Assembly: GCA_013399895.1 (NCBI GenBank)
Contig: VXBA01000900.1
Location: 124,001-188,000 of the forward strand
DNA length: 64,000 nucleotides
Source: Serilophus lunatus
Taxonomy: Eukaryota; Chordata; Aves; Passeriformes; Eurylaimidae
Reading direction: 5' to 3'
Shown here piece by piece: positions 1 to 14,309 of the stretch (position 1 is its first letter; the number at the start of each line of letters is the position of its first letter). Made by a program: the position numbers and the translations under genes. The notes under the pieces are model-generated. The model made no database searches and was not told the origin of the DNA. It saw only the letters and a program-made list of their open reading frames with translations.

Positions 1-888
1 TAATGAGGTTATGAACAGACCTACATGCTGCAGATAATTTTATTAAAGTCTTCTGAGGCTTCATTTTTGACACAGAGGTCCTTTATGAGCAAAGAATAAC
101 ATTATCCTTTAAAAAAATTCCTCTCAGGTTGGGGAAAGACTGAGAAAGGAGTGGAAGATACAGGGATGCTACTGTGGTTCACCAGAATTTTATTCATGTA
201 GCTGTGTTAGCCTTGTGAAAGCTGTAGTTTTGACATCTTCATTATCAGTAATAACAGTATAAAAGAGAAAGCTATAAAATTGCAGCATTTGAAAGTTCAA
301 TGGTGTTTTCATGAGCATTAGTCACCTTTTTAATAACAATTTTCCATTAATTTTCTTCTCTCATGTTCCTTGAACTTTTGTGTCAATAGATATGTGCTCA
401 CCTACAAGACCATTACCATTTTGTCTTTTTGATTTTTCTAGGACCCACAGTTTATTACCAATGTACACAGAATTTGCCCCAAAACCAAGAAGACTAATTT
501 AAATCCATGATGTTGAAGGGATGTGCACCTAAGGCCAGAAAGAAGTCAGATATTTCTTAATGAACTTCTCCTTACTTAGAATATTTGCACTTTGTTGAGG
601 CAGGAGTATTCTTTTCAGATTATGTATGTCATTTAAGGTTTGATGTAGTCTTGTTTATGACCATGTAGATCACTCAGCATGAGGGCATTATAGAGACATG
701 TGTATATTGCAACGATGATACATAAATAAAGAAAAAATTATAATAAAAAATAAAGTATCAGTGTTACCTAGAATGCCCCGATATTAGAGTTAAATGAGAA
801 TATATAAGACATTAAAATGTATATTTTAGGATAAGACTGTTATAAAACTGAAGTCTAAAACCAAAATGTTTTCACTTCTTGTTCTCTC

Positions 889-921
<33 letters not shown>

Positions 922-923
922 AG
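1..923 (+). other. NAV3: NAV3 intron, 3' end only
   Basis: This is the downstream end of the intron before the first exon in the window. It is AT-rich and holds no readable coding segment. It ends in a very long polypyrimidine tract (TCTCTC followed by about 27 T at 891-917), then AATTAG at the 3' splice site. No recognisable transposon was seen. Confidence 0.85.
891..917 (+). repeat. Poly-T tract of about 27 bases forming a splice-site pyrimidine tract
   Basis: An uninterrupted T run follows a short CT repeat and sits 6 bases before the exon that begins at 924. It serves as the polypyrimidine tract of that 3' splice site. Homopolymers of this length usually vary between individuals and are prone to sequencing error, so the exact count is uncertain. 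Confidence 0.85.
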
Positions 924-1101
924 AAATAAGGAATGGAAATTTGAAAGCCATTTTAGGGCTGTTTTTCAGTTTGTCTCGGTACAAACAGCAACAACATCAT
1001 CAGCAACAGTACTACCAGTCTTTGGTGGAACTACAGCAGCAAGTCCCTTCAACTTCACCTGAAATCAGCCAGTCCAAAACACACCAAGATATGCAGTCAA
1101 G
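924..1101 (+). CDS. NAV3: Neuron navigator 3, internal exon encoding the end of the CH domain and a Gln-rich linker
   Basis: NAV3 is a large neuronal protein of the UNC-53/navigator family that acts at microtubule plus ends and in neurite guidance. This 178-base exon is bordered by TTAG and GTAGGT. It starts by completing a Glu codon and reads IRNGNLKAILGLFFSLSRYK, the last helix of the calponin-homology domain shared by NAV2 and NAV3. A Gln/His-rich linker follows (QQQHHQQQYYQ), then a Ser/Thr-rich stretch ending QDMQS plus a split Ser codon. The frame is open throughout and the exon ends with two bases of a codon completed at 14241. NAV2 shares the CH helix, but the linker matches NAV3 better. 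The rest of the CH domain lies upstream of the window. Confidence 0.95.
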
Positions 1102-4100
1102 GTAGGTTAACAATCTAGTTGTCAGATGTAAAACCTTTTTATTTTTCTATTAAAAAAAAATAAATTTGGGAGAGTATGGGAGGAAGGGAAGAATAGGCCA
1201 TATAGGATTTAAAAGCCTGGCATTTTCTTTTCTTTTTCTTAGCTATTTTTGCAATGGATGCACTGTGTTTGTTTAGTACGAAATCTGCACTTCTTGGAAG
1301 TAAAGCTACAGTGAGAGCAGAGAACATTCCCAATTAAATTTGGTTCAAATTTTCGTAATTTGTAATGTTTTCCCTTACTTTATTATTCATTCTACTGCCA
1401 ATTGCACAATAAGAGACAATTAGCACACCATGTGGTTAGTATGCTGGTTATTTTCATGTTTTCTTCACATACCCAGTTCCACATTTAAATGAACAATTTC
1501 AGATATTTAGCAAAATACATGGGGGAAAGGTACAATTAACACTTTAGTTTGTTATAAATTCTTTTTATCCCCACACGTTCTGGCTTTTTAAGGACCTAAT
1601 TCTATTTGAATGTTTTTTGGAAGGGAGAAGAAATAGCCTTAATCTAGTTGTTTCTATTAAATGGTCATTTTTTTATTTAGTTTTAGGAAAGCAATGCACT
1701 CAGCAGAATCCTTAATTGCTGAATTATATTTCTTTCAGACTGCAGTTGAAAACATATTTTGAGCAGGTAGTTGCTTACAGGCCATGACAAAAGAATCAGT
1801 TTGAAACACAAATATCTATTCAAATAGAAACAGTATTAACAATGTGTACTTTACTGGGGAAGTTAAAAAAAAAAGCTGGTACCATGCAAACTCTAGTTCT
1901 TAATGAAGGGTTCGAACTATTGCTTTGATGGGGTTTGTGCAAGTTTGTTTTTTCATATCATTGTTTAAAATGTTTTTGTGGACTCACTGAATACTTGTAT
2001 GTCTAGAATGTGATAAGCAAATAATCTAAAATGGATTAGAAATATCAGACTAAGATATGGAGAGTCTGGTTCTTTAGGCCATTCTGTTCTAAATTATGTT
2101 TTCATGTCTATAATAAACATATATCTTCAACTGACAAAACTGTTAACACTTCAGACTGATAGAAATATTTGTTTTGAAATTAGGAATGTTTTAAAAATAC
2201 GTTTTGTAGGAAAATGTTTGTGATAGCGTTTTAATTACCTCATTTGATACAAAAAACACATTCATGTTTGCCTTGAGTATTATAAAGTGGAATACTTTTA
2301 TATTCTCTACTACTGAAAATTAATGTGTTTGAATGCTTTCTCTGTGTAGTTTACTATTAACATGTAACCTAGGGAATTAGGATGTTGTCCTAGAAGAGTA
2401 TGACTACTCTTAACCTTTTCCAAAACTGAAATTCTATTTTTTGAATATTTAATACTGCATAAGATGCAATAATATCTTGTTGTTCAGATTTGAATGTTGA
2501 CTGCTTTAATCAGTGGAAGGTTAGCCAGCTTCCTGTAAATACCTTTGTTTACTGGTTTTTATTTATAATTTAGTGAAAGAACTGAAACATGTCCTGCTTT
2601 TCTAATTTACCCATGATGAATTTTTAGTAATAAATACAGTTAGTGTTCCTTTACACAGCGTTAGTATTGTTTTTCAAAAAAAGGCCTGGATAAAGCAGAT
2701 CTTTTCCAATGCGAATGACAGTGGGTGCACACGCTAGGCAAAGAGTTGATGAATCTTTTATTAAATTTTCTTTTCATCATAATTCCCTGAGATCTTATAG
2801 TCTTTTTGCACCTTTTTCTCCTCTTCTATTTTGCTATGTTTAAACATGATTTGTTAAGAGGAAAGGCAATCATTCCATGTCCAGAACCCGGAATTTTGCT
2901 TTTGTAGAGGAAATCTAAGCCTGGTTTAACAAAAGTTCTGCTTCCATCAGTGTGCTTTAGACCCTCCACTTTAATCTAGGAATTTAAGATAATTTTAATC
3001 TTTGGTGAAATTTCTATTCATACCTATGTTGCAGCTGTAAAATAATTTTATGTAAAGAGTTATTAGACCAAGAACTCTTATTTCTGATCTGTAAACTGAA
3101 AGTAAGATTTTGTTCTGTTTGCTTTCTTATGTACAGAAATTTAATTCTTATCACTATAAACTTTTGTATTGCCTGAGAGAGTATGATTTTTCAGTTAAGC
3201 CTTTAAAGATGAAAAAAGGTTCCTACTACTAAAAGCTTTCTCCTGTATGAAAGGTCTCTATCTTCTGCTACAAATACATCTAGTGTTCTAAGCTGATAGC
3301 AAAACAAGGCCCCCAGAACTTAAAACAAACAGAAATACAATCATTTCAATATTTTTTTCATTTTTCACCATTTTGAAGTAATATTAGGAAATTAGCATAA
3401 AATAATATGTCCTCTTCTAAGAAAAATGACTACATATAGAAACAAGTTTTCCACAATTATTGCATATATAATTCTACACTGATATGAACTCTCTGTGGTA
3501 GACTTAGCAACCCTTCTTCTATAGCAGTCATTTAATTTAATTTCATTTAATTAATTCTTTTTCCCCCAAAACCCAAATATTTGAAAAATAATTAAAAAAT
3601 ATTTTCAAAACACCATTTAGTTTTATGCTGCTAATGAATGAACAAAAGTCTGTTTAGAAAGAAGCCAGGATATTAAATTAAAAAAGACTAATTTGATGAG
3701 ATTCATCTTGCCTCTTGCCTGCCTTTTTCTACCTGAAATGTGGATAAGTAGCCTACATGACTCCCCAGACTGATTTCTCTGATTGCTTTCATGTCAGCTG
3801 CGTCCCGGCATTAATTGCAGAAGGAATGAACATCCCTAAATTGGCAGGAGTTCATGATTTAGAAGGTCTTAAGGAACTCTTATAACTGGTCCATGGGACA
3901 TCTGAGACCATTAGATATTTTTGCCAAAAAGTAGTTTCATACAGATACTGAAACTTCATAGAATGAAGAATTTTGAAAAGCGGTAAAATCCGAAGTATAA
4001 AATAATATACATTTTTCACACTTTCCATGTGAAATTATTAAGTCAATAGATAATCTAGCTGCTATCAATATTAGAGTGATTTTACTTTTTTTTCTAATGC

Positions 4101-7100
4101 ATTGGTGATAAAGAAACTATTTTATCCTTTCACAGTGGATGTTAATCTTTAAGGGGGTTTATTATTACACATTTATTGTGCAGGTATGCCTTTTTATTAG
4201 CCTGTTGCAGTTCAGAATTTTGAAAAACATATTCAGAATACTTTCCATTTTCTAACATTTTTAACATAACTCTGGAAAGGTTTGGCATGTAGAAGCCTTA
4301 AGGCAGAAAATTACTTATCGTGTATATTTTGGAAAAAATATTTGGCTAATGCACATAACAGTATTTTCCATTAACTTGGTCTGTGGTCTTTTATTATGTA
4401 GAAATAGTTCTTTTAGGTTTTTGAAAGGAACCCGAAGAATTACTCTATTCTTATGGCAGAAACCAGAAAATGAATAGAGCTGTTAACATCTGAATGTCAC
4501 ATTCATCTTTATTCAATAACGGCAAAATACTTCAAACTTAATTTGAGTAAATTTTCAAGGATATTGTGAAACTTATCTTCTTATACCCATGCGTATTTTA
4601 TTCTACTTGAAGACTCACATATTTCTACATTGTTAGACACCTGAAAAATAAAGCTATCTTTTCAAGTCACTGTAAACATTTAAGTGCATTTGGTATCCAT
4701 GTATTTGTATGTGTGCAGACACATAAGCAAAACCAAAACATATACACTGAAAAAGATGGATGTTTTTTATAGGCTTTGCATATATTCTAAATATTCGATA
4801 ATCAATCGCAGTTTTGTTGTAATTTGAGTCTTGGAAACTATGTCTTAGTTGCAATTAATAATTGCAATGATTTTAGGGTAGAATATTCTATCAGAAAAGT
4901 TATCTTTGTTGTTTTCAGCAAGTTATAGTAAGCATACGATTAATTTCAGCTTGATTTCCTGGAACATAGAAAGCTATTGTGTTTTCTTTATTAAACAAGT
5001 ATGAAAAGTTGTTGCTCTGCACTTTTTCTGAGATAAATACAGATTATATATGGAAGAGGGAAATATCTCTTGGAAGTCATTTAGAAGATGATCAGAAGAG
5101 AGAGGTGGTAGCCTTCAGGCCTTGCTGAAGACCAAGAAAGTTTTGTCTTTTTATGTACAGGGCTAGTGTCTCACCCTCCTAATTTAAAAGGCTGCTCCTA
5201 GCGATGAAGACGATGATGAGGATGATGGTACTCTCATCCTCATTTCAGGTTATAAAGTCCTTAGTAATGACCAGTCTTTGTGATCATTACTAGATCTGAG
5301 GTTGTTCACGTGCCACTGAAGACAACCTACTTGAGTATCAACCTCTTTCTTACAGTATTTGAACACTTTGTCAACAAAAACTGTAACAGGCACCAAATTA
5401 TATCAGGACTCTACAGATTTCATAAACAAGTTGTTTTAATATGGAACAGAGACCCCAGGGGAAAGTTATAATCAGAGTATCGAGAGACAGACAGTAGGAG
5501 CCTCTCTTCCCTTAGTGCAAAGTTTGCATAGAAAGAGAATGAATCTTCTATGGCAGGCTCATAACAAAGTTAGCCAAAATTGGCCAGTGTGGCAATACTC
5601 TAACATTCCTATTCCCATGTAATCTGCCTCTGACCAATGTCAGAATTTTGAAAATTGTGCACACAGAAGGAGAGCAATATTTTGCATGTGAAAGAGTATC
5701 ATTGGCCTACCTAGTCCTACAGCCAATAACAACATTTCAAATTCAAAAAGAATGAAGGAAGTTGATTTATGGTAAGTGAAATTTTCTTACAAAGACTATA
5801 CATTGTTTATGAAAGATCATAGTTTCATACCACTAAGTATAAAGCCTCAGAAATTATTAGACTATTAGTGGAAAAGTCTGCAGCAAACTATTAATGGTAA
5901 CCAAAAGGAGAGAATGGTTTTCAATGTAAAATTTCCTGTATTCTTGAATAACTGTGGGAATTGAATACTTCATAATCTGAAATTGGCCAGTCTTTCCTTT
6001 TGATTTTATTGCAGCACTGATATTTATTTGAAAAAATACAGTGCTGGTGGCATTTATATCTGTCAGTACAGATAGATCACAACAATGCTTACATTATATT
6101 TTTATGCTTTGCTTTGTTAGTGGATTCATTATCACAGCAATACATCTAAACTTTCTGCAGTGATGATCTTTCAACCACCCAGATACTAAGAGAAAACATA
6201 TGTGGATGAAAGAAATTCTGTCTCATTTATGGATTAGTCAGTAACTGGTTTCAGTAAGCTGTCAGAAAAATTCACAAAGACGGACAAACTATTTTACCAC
6301 GTACAACAATGATGAACACAGCTTGAGGTCCAGATGGATTTTGTTAAATTTGTTATGTTAGAAGAGCACCCTGGTTTTCCTAGGAACATAAACAGAGTTA
6401 GGTAGCTGATTTCTACAGGCAGTTGTACATATAACTACTGCAAGGAACTGGGTTTCATGTTGCCTGCTGCTCAGAAGTATTAGGAAAAAAACTTAAGCAT
6501 ATTGGACACACAGCTTGTACTGTGTGAAATAGAGTAACACGAGTGTAGTGGTTATGATTATGAATTGAAATAGATTCATGTCAGAATACTGTCAATCTGT
6601 ATAGCAATCTTGGTTACATCACTCTCAGTTTAGAAAAAGGCCTTCGTTTTGGTATTCTTGAGGTTTAAAACACAATTGCAGCAGTATACAGGAAGTCCAT
6701 TGTACTAAGATAAGCTAGAAACTGGAAAGCGTACATAGTTTTGTGTCTTCCTTGGTTAACGGATAAGAAAGTGATATAACAAGTCTCTTTGTTGTCCTTA
6801 GCTCTTGCTATTGCTGGTCACTCAGTTTTAGTGAAGGCAAACAGATAGGTAGTTGCTGTTTTTTGCACCAATAATTACCTGATGAATGAAAAGAAGAAAA
6901 ATAAGGAAAAGATATATTTCTTCTTTCTGTTCTCTGTTTTCTAGGAAGAGTCTAAGCAAAGAAAATGCTGTTAGTCTAATCTGTTGTATTGTTATGTGTC
7001 GAGGAGAAAATGCATAATGAATTGCTTAATGTGATTGTACCAGGATCTACAGCTAGCTGACTTTAAAATGGTCCTTAGGGATTTAGTTTTACTTTAACAG

Positions 7101-10100
7101 AACTATCTTTTTACCTTGAAAATCAACTTGGGCCCTATTTCATTCTACTCCTCAAAGATGCAATCATTACAGTACACAAGGTTCCCAATAATAGGAGCCT
7201 CAGAAATTAAGTTCTTTTGTCATATTTGCCCTGAAATCCAAGTAAATAAAGTATATAGTATCTCTGAATATCAACGAAATCAGTGAACTATGTACCTGAG
7301 CAAATATATTATATTTAATAATGATTAATTGCATAAATCAGAGATCTGATCCTATGAGCAATCTATACTTCATCAGGAAAAGATGCTTGTCTTGCACGTG
7401 CCATTTGTTTACATCACATATCTGTGAAATTAATTCACACATTTGGTGTTACTGTCTTAACATGCTGGAAATTACTGCAGTTTGAGGAATTTTCTAGGCT
7501 ACGGCTGTGATATATTGACACAACATAGTAAAAATACACGTTCATAGCTCCTTCATATTAGTATTACTGCCCGGTTTATTAACATTTTTCCCCTAAATTT
7601 CACCTTAATGCCTGTGTTTTGAAAGAGCATACAAATATGCACTATTTGAAGTTTCATAATACATGCTTCTGTTTCACTCGAGAGACGTAGAAATAACTGT
7701 ACACAAAAGGGTTACTTTTCGACGGTGACACATGACTAACCTTTCTAATAACCTTTGCACAGAAAATACAAATCAGTGCAATAGTAAGAACATATTTCTC
7801 ATATAATTCTTTTCTGTAGCACTTCCTCTCTAAGATAATATGTCTAATAACATTCCTTAAGCTTAAAACAAGGGAGGAAAACATTCAGGTTCTAAAACAT
7901 ATGGTCTTTTCTAGTATTCTAGCACACTCTAGCATGTCTTACTATAAAATAAAAAAATGTAAACTGTAAAGCATTTTTAGCCTCTCATTAGCATTTCCGA
8001 TTTATTTAAACTTTTCATCTCCTGTTTGATAATTTCACTACCAATTTTTTCATAAACTGCTTGTTTCTTTAACATTCTTACATATTTCTTTGGGCTGGAT
8101 CCTTAAAACTTGTCCTTTACTGATTGCTACCTCCCCTTGTGTTACTACAGTCCTTTCTCCTTCCAAAGTACCTGATGTGTGTCTGAACAATTCCTTTAGG
8201 ATGCTGTAGCATGCGGTTACACTGATTTCTTCTTCTTATAAATTACCCGTGCCATCTACTCAAGAACAATATTTTTTCCTGTGCCTCTTATTCTGCTTGC
8301 ATTTCAGAATGTGACTATCATCTTTTCTTCTTGTCTGTTTTTACAGTTTTCAAAAGAGTGTTCTAAATCTGTTTACTGGCAATTCTCATTTTGTACATTT
8401 CAGATATTCTCATTGTCTGGAATGTGCCACCCTTGCCACTCGTTAATTTTTGTAAGTTTTGTATGGGAAGTACTCCATTCATCCTTGTAGCACTTGAATC
8501 CAACCTTTAATATATTTCTTTCTGAAGGAATAGAAGATCTATAATGGAGTTATTTTCCCTTCAGGCATTCTTTATTGTTCTACCCTTACGCTCCATTGAG
8601 ATTCATTAATTCTTCTCATTCTCTGAAATCTTATGCAAATGTCCACATATTAATACCTATCCTAAGACCTGCTACCTATTTAATTCTGATATTTTGTGAA
8701 AATTTCAGCTCGCCTATAATTACTTGAATATGGCAAATTAAATTTAAATACATGTAAAATGCAAAGGGAATCATATGGAATTATTGCCATTTTCACTCTT
8801 TTGGCGTATGGTTTGTTTTTTACTTATTCTGAAGTAGAATGTACTTCCTTTGTTCCTATTTATTCCTTAATAGATTTCTTGATACTAATGCATGGCTCAG
8901 CCTTCTTCTTCCATCCTTGCATTCATTTAAGTCATAGTTTTATTTTTGTACTACTTCCTTTGCTTCTGTCAGTACTTTTTATCAACTATTATCTCTTAAT
9001 ATTTTCACAATTTTTGTGCAACAAATTTGATATTCTACATATTGTTGTTTTACAGGTGTCAGTTAATGGAATTACAGGTGTCAGCTGCTATGGAGGAGAT
9101 GACTTTCTCTCTTAATTTACAAAAAAAAAAAGCCCAGAATTAAATCCGTACACTTCAAAAGAAGCATAGGCAATGCAGTTTATGGAAATTTTTCCAGATG
9201 AAAAATAGATTAAAATAGAAGTGAAAAAGAAAATTTTATATTTAAAATTCACAACACTTACATGTATGTATTTGTATTTTGAAAATGCTTATGGGAACAT
9301 AGCTGAAATGCTGTAAAATCTCTTGTTTTTTCTTTATATTACGAAGCTCTTTACTATTTCAGAGTCAATGGGAAAACCAAACAAATTGCCCATAAATGTA
9401 TTTTAATACCATCAATAGAAACAATCTTAACTATGTGAAAATTGTTTGACTGATACATGTTTATAGCAATCAGAACCATACTTTAGGATGTGTTATGAAT
9501 GTAGATTTTCTGGAAATCTATACAAAGATTCAAGAGAGGAATAGTGTAGATTTGAAGAAGTAACAGCATCAGGGTTTCTGGCACATCGTTTTTCATTTTC
9601 TCTAGCAGAAATCCTTATTACAGTCTTATTCTAACTGTGAAACAGAATGGTGACATATAATTCTGTGCAGATCCTCGGAAATAATTTGGTTCTAGTGTAA
9701 GATCATAAATGGTGTGGAGATAAGGTCATAAAAGGATAGAATTGGTCCCTAAGGGCCTAGTCCTAGTTCTGGCAGAATAGTGTTATCCACTAGACAATTT
9801 GTCAGAAAAAACATAGTGGGTTTTAAAAGACTGTATTTTAGGTGTGCTACAGGTCAGCACAATAACTAACTATCACACTGTCCTAAACCACAGTACACAG
9901 TTACTGCTTGATATCCATTTTGTTTCTTTAATGTTGTGATTCACATACTCTTTCATTAAATAACACAAAATACCTATATTACAAATATCAGGACCACAGG
10001 GAGAAAGCCATCATCACTGTGGCGCTTATTGCAAGTCTCTGTATTCGTCAAGAACATAAATATTGATGCAAAACCGGTTTATCTGTATTTCGGTTTATGA

Positions 10101-13100
10101 GTTTTGAACAATAGAAAAACATTGAAAACATGCTTTTGCTTGTACCTCCAAGCATGAATCAGTTGAAGACAGTCTTCTTGTATAAGATGCCAGAAGTTCA
10201 AAGAGTGCAAAAGAGAAATGTACAACTAATTTAGAACAGATGACAGGGTATGAGCTAGAACTGCCTGCATCATAGACATTTCCTCTTGCAAATTAAAAAA
10301 TAAATTTGTATGGATGTATTATATAGAGATTAATTTAGAGCTATGAAATACAGATATATCTATAAAATATGCATTCTTGCATAACGTTAGTGTTTAAATA
10401 AATAGCATTTATAAATAAATAAATATGTATAGAATTATATATATGTAGGTATAAAGATACATATGCCTAGATATAGCTAAGGAGACTTTCCACTGTGCCT
10501 TTTGCAACTGGACTTGCCTGTCCCGCATCAGCCTTTTTAGCCATCAGCGTGCTTGCGGCAAGCGTGGGCAGAGCCCTTCTCCTATCTTCATGAAGCCTAG
10601 TCATGACTACATGGCTAAAAAGAGAAAAGAAAGCTCTGAAAAATATTGTTTCTATAAAAAAATTAAGTTTTTCCGTTTCTTCGTCAGTGTTACTCACCTG
10701 TCCATTTGAGGAATCAGGGATCATTTGCCTGCCCAAAATGTATGGTGTGGTGAGGAGCCTGGAAAGTTTCCTCTGGCATCTCTCCAGGCACACTTGGAAT
10801 ATGGAGTCAGGTGTACTACAAAATATTATCTCTTGATCTCTTTGCCAGGCAGGATGATAAGCAGCCAATAAGCTTATTTAAAAAAACAAAACAAAAAAAA
10901 AACATTACAAAACAGTGTACAGCACAACTGAGACCTTCCAGGGAAATTTTGACACTGACAGTGCATTTTTTTAAACTAGTCTTTTGTTAGAGAATCATTC
11001 TAATGCAAAAGTCTTGTAAGGTTTCAGAGCGCAATCACACTAGTGATATAAATGTGCTTTATAAGATCAACAGTATATTAAAATTCAAGTATGCTAGTAA
11101 AGAAGAAACAGTTTGATAATATACTACAAACTTGTTTGCCTTTTTCTGATATTAACGGAGCACATAACTGGCATTTTAGAACTGCCAAGTAACTTAACAT
11201 TATCGGAAAGTGACAGTGTGATGTAATATGATCCTTTAGATCCTTTGGAAGGCTATAAAAAGTAGATGATATTCAGTCACTCTTTTCCAAGCCTGTGGGG
11301 TTTTTGTGACCCAAGTGCACTCTGTCATCTTTGTTCTTATTTGCACATTTCTGTTGAATATTTCACTATATGTATAGTGGGAGGACATTTCAAGGAGTTT
11401 ATTATTGTAGCTGTTATTTTTTTCCTAGTTTCCCTTACACATTTTAGAGCCATTTTTAACCCTATCCTGCCTGCAAATGAATGACCTCTATCAGTTTCCC
11501 ATCATGATGGAACATGATGCATAGCTCCCCAGTGCAACTGACTGTGTGCTGCACAGCCTTGTGACATAATGAAGAGTCCTGGTTTCTGCAACCAGCACCC
11601 GAGGGTCAATAATATCACTTTCTTCTTAATACTACCTCTGTGCTGAACTGCCTTTCCGGGAAGTCTCAGGATGTTTATTCCATTTTCTCAGAGCATTTAA
11701 CCAAGGGGCCAGTAACAGAAAGAAACCATTGTCCCCATTTCATATGTGCTGTGTTGACAAGTGTTTCCCTGGTTTGTGAGACAAAATGTTGATGATTTCT
11801 ACCCGGAAGCCAGTTTGCAGACTCCAATAATTTCTAAGGATTTTGTATCAGATGTGTATATGCCATTTTACCTGTTTTGAAGAGAATATGCTTCTCTTCC
11901 CCTATGTGTTAGTTGGAAGAGGAGAGCTAAGCCTGATGCCTGCTCCTGGCACAGGTCCAGTGCTATGATTGCCCCCAGCACTGCAATGCTAGGCTGTCAC
12001 TCTGGGACCAGCAGGGTTTCCTGCAGGCTCTGCAGGCAGCTTTGGTCTCCTCTGTAGTTTGTATGCCCCTTTCCTGCTGTGGCTGTGCTTTGTAAGGTGA
12101 CTGCTTTGAGTGGTAGATCTCATCCAAAGATGGGCTGTTTTTCAGTCATGTGTGTAAGAATTTCAGCAAAACAACCTCTGTCACATTTGCATCATAAGTC
12201 CAGACATTATTAAGAAAGATAGCTGTAAGTGAAATATAAGTCAATATACTAAATCTAGGTAGATAAAATACAGAAACTGTAATTATTCTGATATTATTGT
12301 AATTAATTTTAATTCCCCAAGAAGTTGTAATCCTATAAAAAAGCAATTTGTCAGCATTACAATAAAGATGTATGTCAGAGAATTGAATGTTGCTTTTATA
12401 TATTGAGTCATTCCTTTTTGCCCCCTTAAGACTGAAGTGCTGTCCTTTTTTTTTCATATGCATTGTGTGCACATGTCCATTTGTAATTGATAGGAATTGA
12501 GGCTGATGCCTTAAGGAATATGCCTTATATTTCTGGGGATTCACTTTAGCTGGGTAGCTTGAAAACCAAGGGCTCATAAAGGCCTGTGTTCAGATTTTAG
12601 CATTCTTCTGTATAGATAAAAGGGTAGCAAGACAAAACGTAGGCTTAGGCCTCCCAGGTCTGCCATGGTGGGGAAGGGGGCAAGTCCTGGAAGGAGAGAG
12701 GTAATAAGGGACACTCTTTTTTGTCACTTAAGGGGCATAAGGGTTTGATGAACTTTGGTTGGATGGTATGATGGGTTGTAGCTAAGAAGGTTATAAATAT
12801 AGAGAGATTGTTATTCTTTTCCTCTTTGGACCATAGGATCTTCATGAGTAAAACTGTTCTCCCTTTACTACGTATTTATCTCCATTTTCTTATCTTGCTT
12901 AGAGGCAACAAGGCAATGCTGAACGCTTTATTGGAGTTTAATTTCTAAAATAACAATAACCACACATCCCATTCCAGTCGCACATTGTCCCTTGGTTTGT
13001 GTCTTCCCCTAGTCCTTCTTCAGGACTTACTCGCTAATATAAGAAGACCTTTCTCACTTGACAACTTTCCCATCTCCACTATACTCAGGCTTTCTGCTTC

Positions 13101-14240
13101 AGTGGACTAGAGAAATTGCTTAACACTGTTCTGGTAGACTCAACATCATCAGGTCCTTCTTCTAAATGCTGCCAGTCTTAAAAGCTGGGACTAGGGCACT
13201 GTGGTTTCTGCTGCTACTCAGAATTGCTGAAAGATGCTGAAAGACAAAAGAAATCTGTGATTATCAGAGTTTCTGCTTACTCAGTTATCTATCACTTCCT
13301 CAATAATTCAAGGAATTTAATGTTGTGATTGCAGCTGGCTTAGACACCTGTCTACCTCCTTAGACTGTGTGGATTCCAAAGGATGCACCTCTTTATAGAA
13401 ACTGAAAGTACCTGAATGTTTTACCTTGTCCATATATTTGACATATTCCCTATATAAATGTCTAAGAGATTAGGGGAATAAATTTGCTGTCTAGTAAGGC
13501 CAGGTTGTTGAGTTTCAAAAGGAACATATAGATTTTAGCCCTCTATAACACAGCATGTCTTCTGTTGCAAAAATACTATTTGGATGCTTTAATAGACAAA
13601 GGTGCATTTTCCTATGGAATTCCACAGTCAGTCGAACCACATGTCAGGGCTTCCCTAATGCAGCCTCTGATTCATTACCTGGATAATGCATCACATACAT
13701 GACCTGTGCTGCTGTAACAATAATGAAAACTATGACTGGATGCTTCTTCCATATAGCTCTACTGTCAGGAGGATCACCTTGCTTTAGCAGGAATTTTTCT
13801 GAGTCCCCTTGAATTTGGTATAGCAAATTTGTTCCTAACTGCTACACTGTGAACGCAGTTAGGTTCCTAGAGAGACCAATGGGTGTATATTTGTACTTAG
13901 TGCTTAGGAACACAAAGGAAAAGGTACAAAGGTGCATTCTGTGTGAATGGAGCTAGACTTCAGTAATTTAGTCTATGGAAATATGGTCGCTTTGTTGATT
14001 CATTGGATAATTTCTAGGGAATGAGACAAGTTATAACAATATTCATTATTTCATAATCTGTTCATTGCATCTCATAAAAATCTGCATATTTACATTGTTT
14101 CATATCATTGACAGTTAATTCATGTTTTCTATCTGTGTTCAATTTGCATTCATTAACTCATAGTTTGCTGGTAAGTGTGTTCTTTCAAGACATATTCAAA
14201 GAAATTCTTTAATTCAATTTCTCTGTTTCTTCTCATACAG
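1102..14240 (+). other. NAV3: NAV3 intron (13.1 kb)
   Basis: A long AT-rich intron with a GTAGGT donor and an ATACAG acceptor. No coding exon with splice borders and NAV3 similarity was found, and there is no clear CR1 tail. An AT-rich low-complexity patch lies at about 10270-10470. A GC-richer block follows at about 10480-10600 inside a 133-codon minus-strand ORF of unknown origin. Another GC-rich patch lies at about 11930-12060. The many other short ORFs look like chance readings. Confidence 0.85.
10270..10470. repeat. AT-rich low-complexity sequence
   Basis: This is a run of degenerate TA, TAAA and ATATAT motifs, for example the AAATAAATAAATA stretch near 10412 and the ATATATAT near 10436. 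It is low complexity rather than a clean microsatellite, and no function is assigned. Confidence 0.6.
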
Positions 14241-14309
14241 TCTCACAGCCAGATATGCAACTCAGTCTAATCACAGTGGAATTGCAACCAGTCAAAAAAA
14301 GGCTTCTAG
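14241..14309 (+). CDS. NAV3: Neuron navigator 3, 69-base symmetric exon
   Basis: This small exon lies between a CTTCTCATACAG acceptor and a GTCAGT donor. It completes a split Ser codon and reads LTARYATQSNHSGIATSQKK, then ends on a split Arg codon. The order and sequence match the NAV3 segment just after the CH-domain linker. It starts and ends in the same phase and is divisible by three, so skipping it would keep the reading frame. Whether it is skipped in vivo cannot be read from the sequence. It encodes no known folded domain and is probably disordered linker. Confidence 0.95.

Noticed and set aside
8759..9115. 118-codon Phe/Leu/Ser-rich ORF resembling membrane segments
   Set aside because: AT-rich, T-heavy intron sequence gives hydrophobic translations by chance. 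There are no splice sites or family match.
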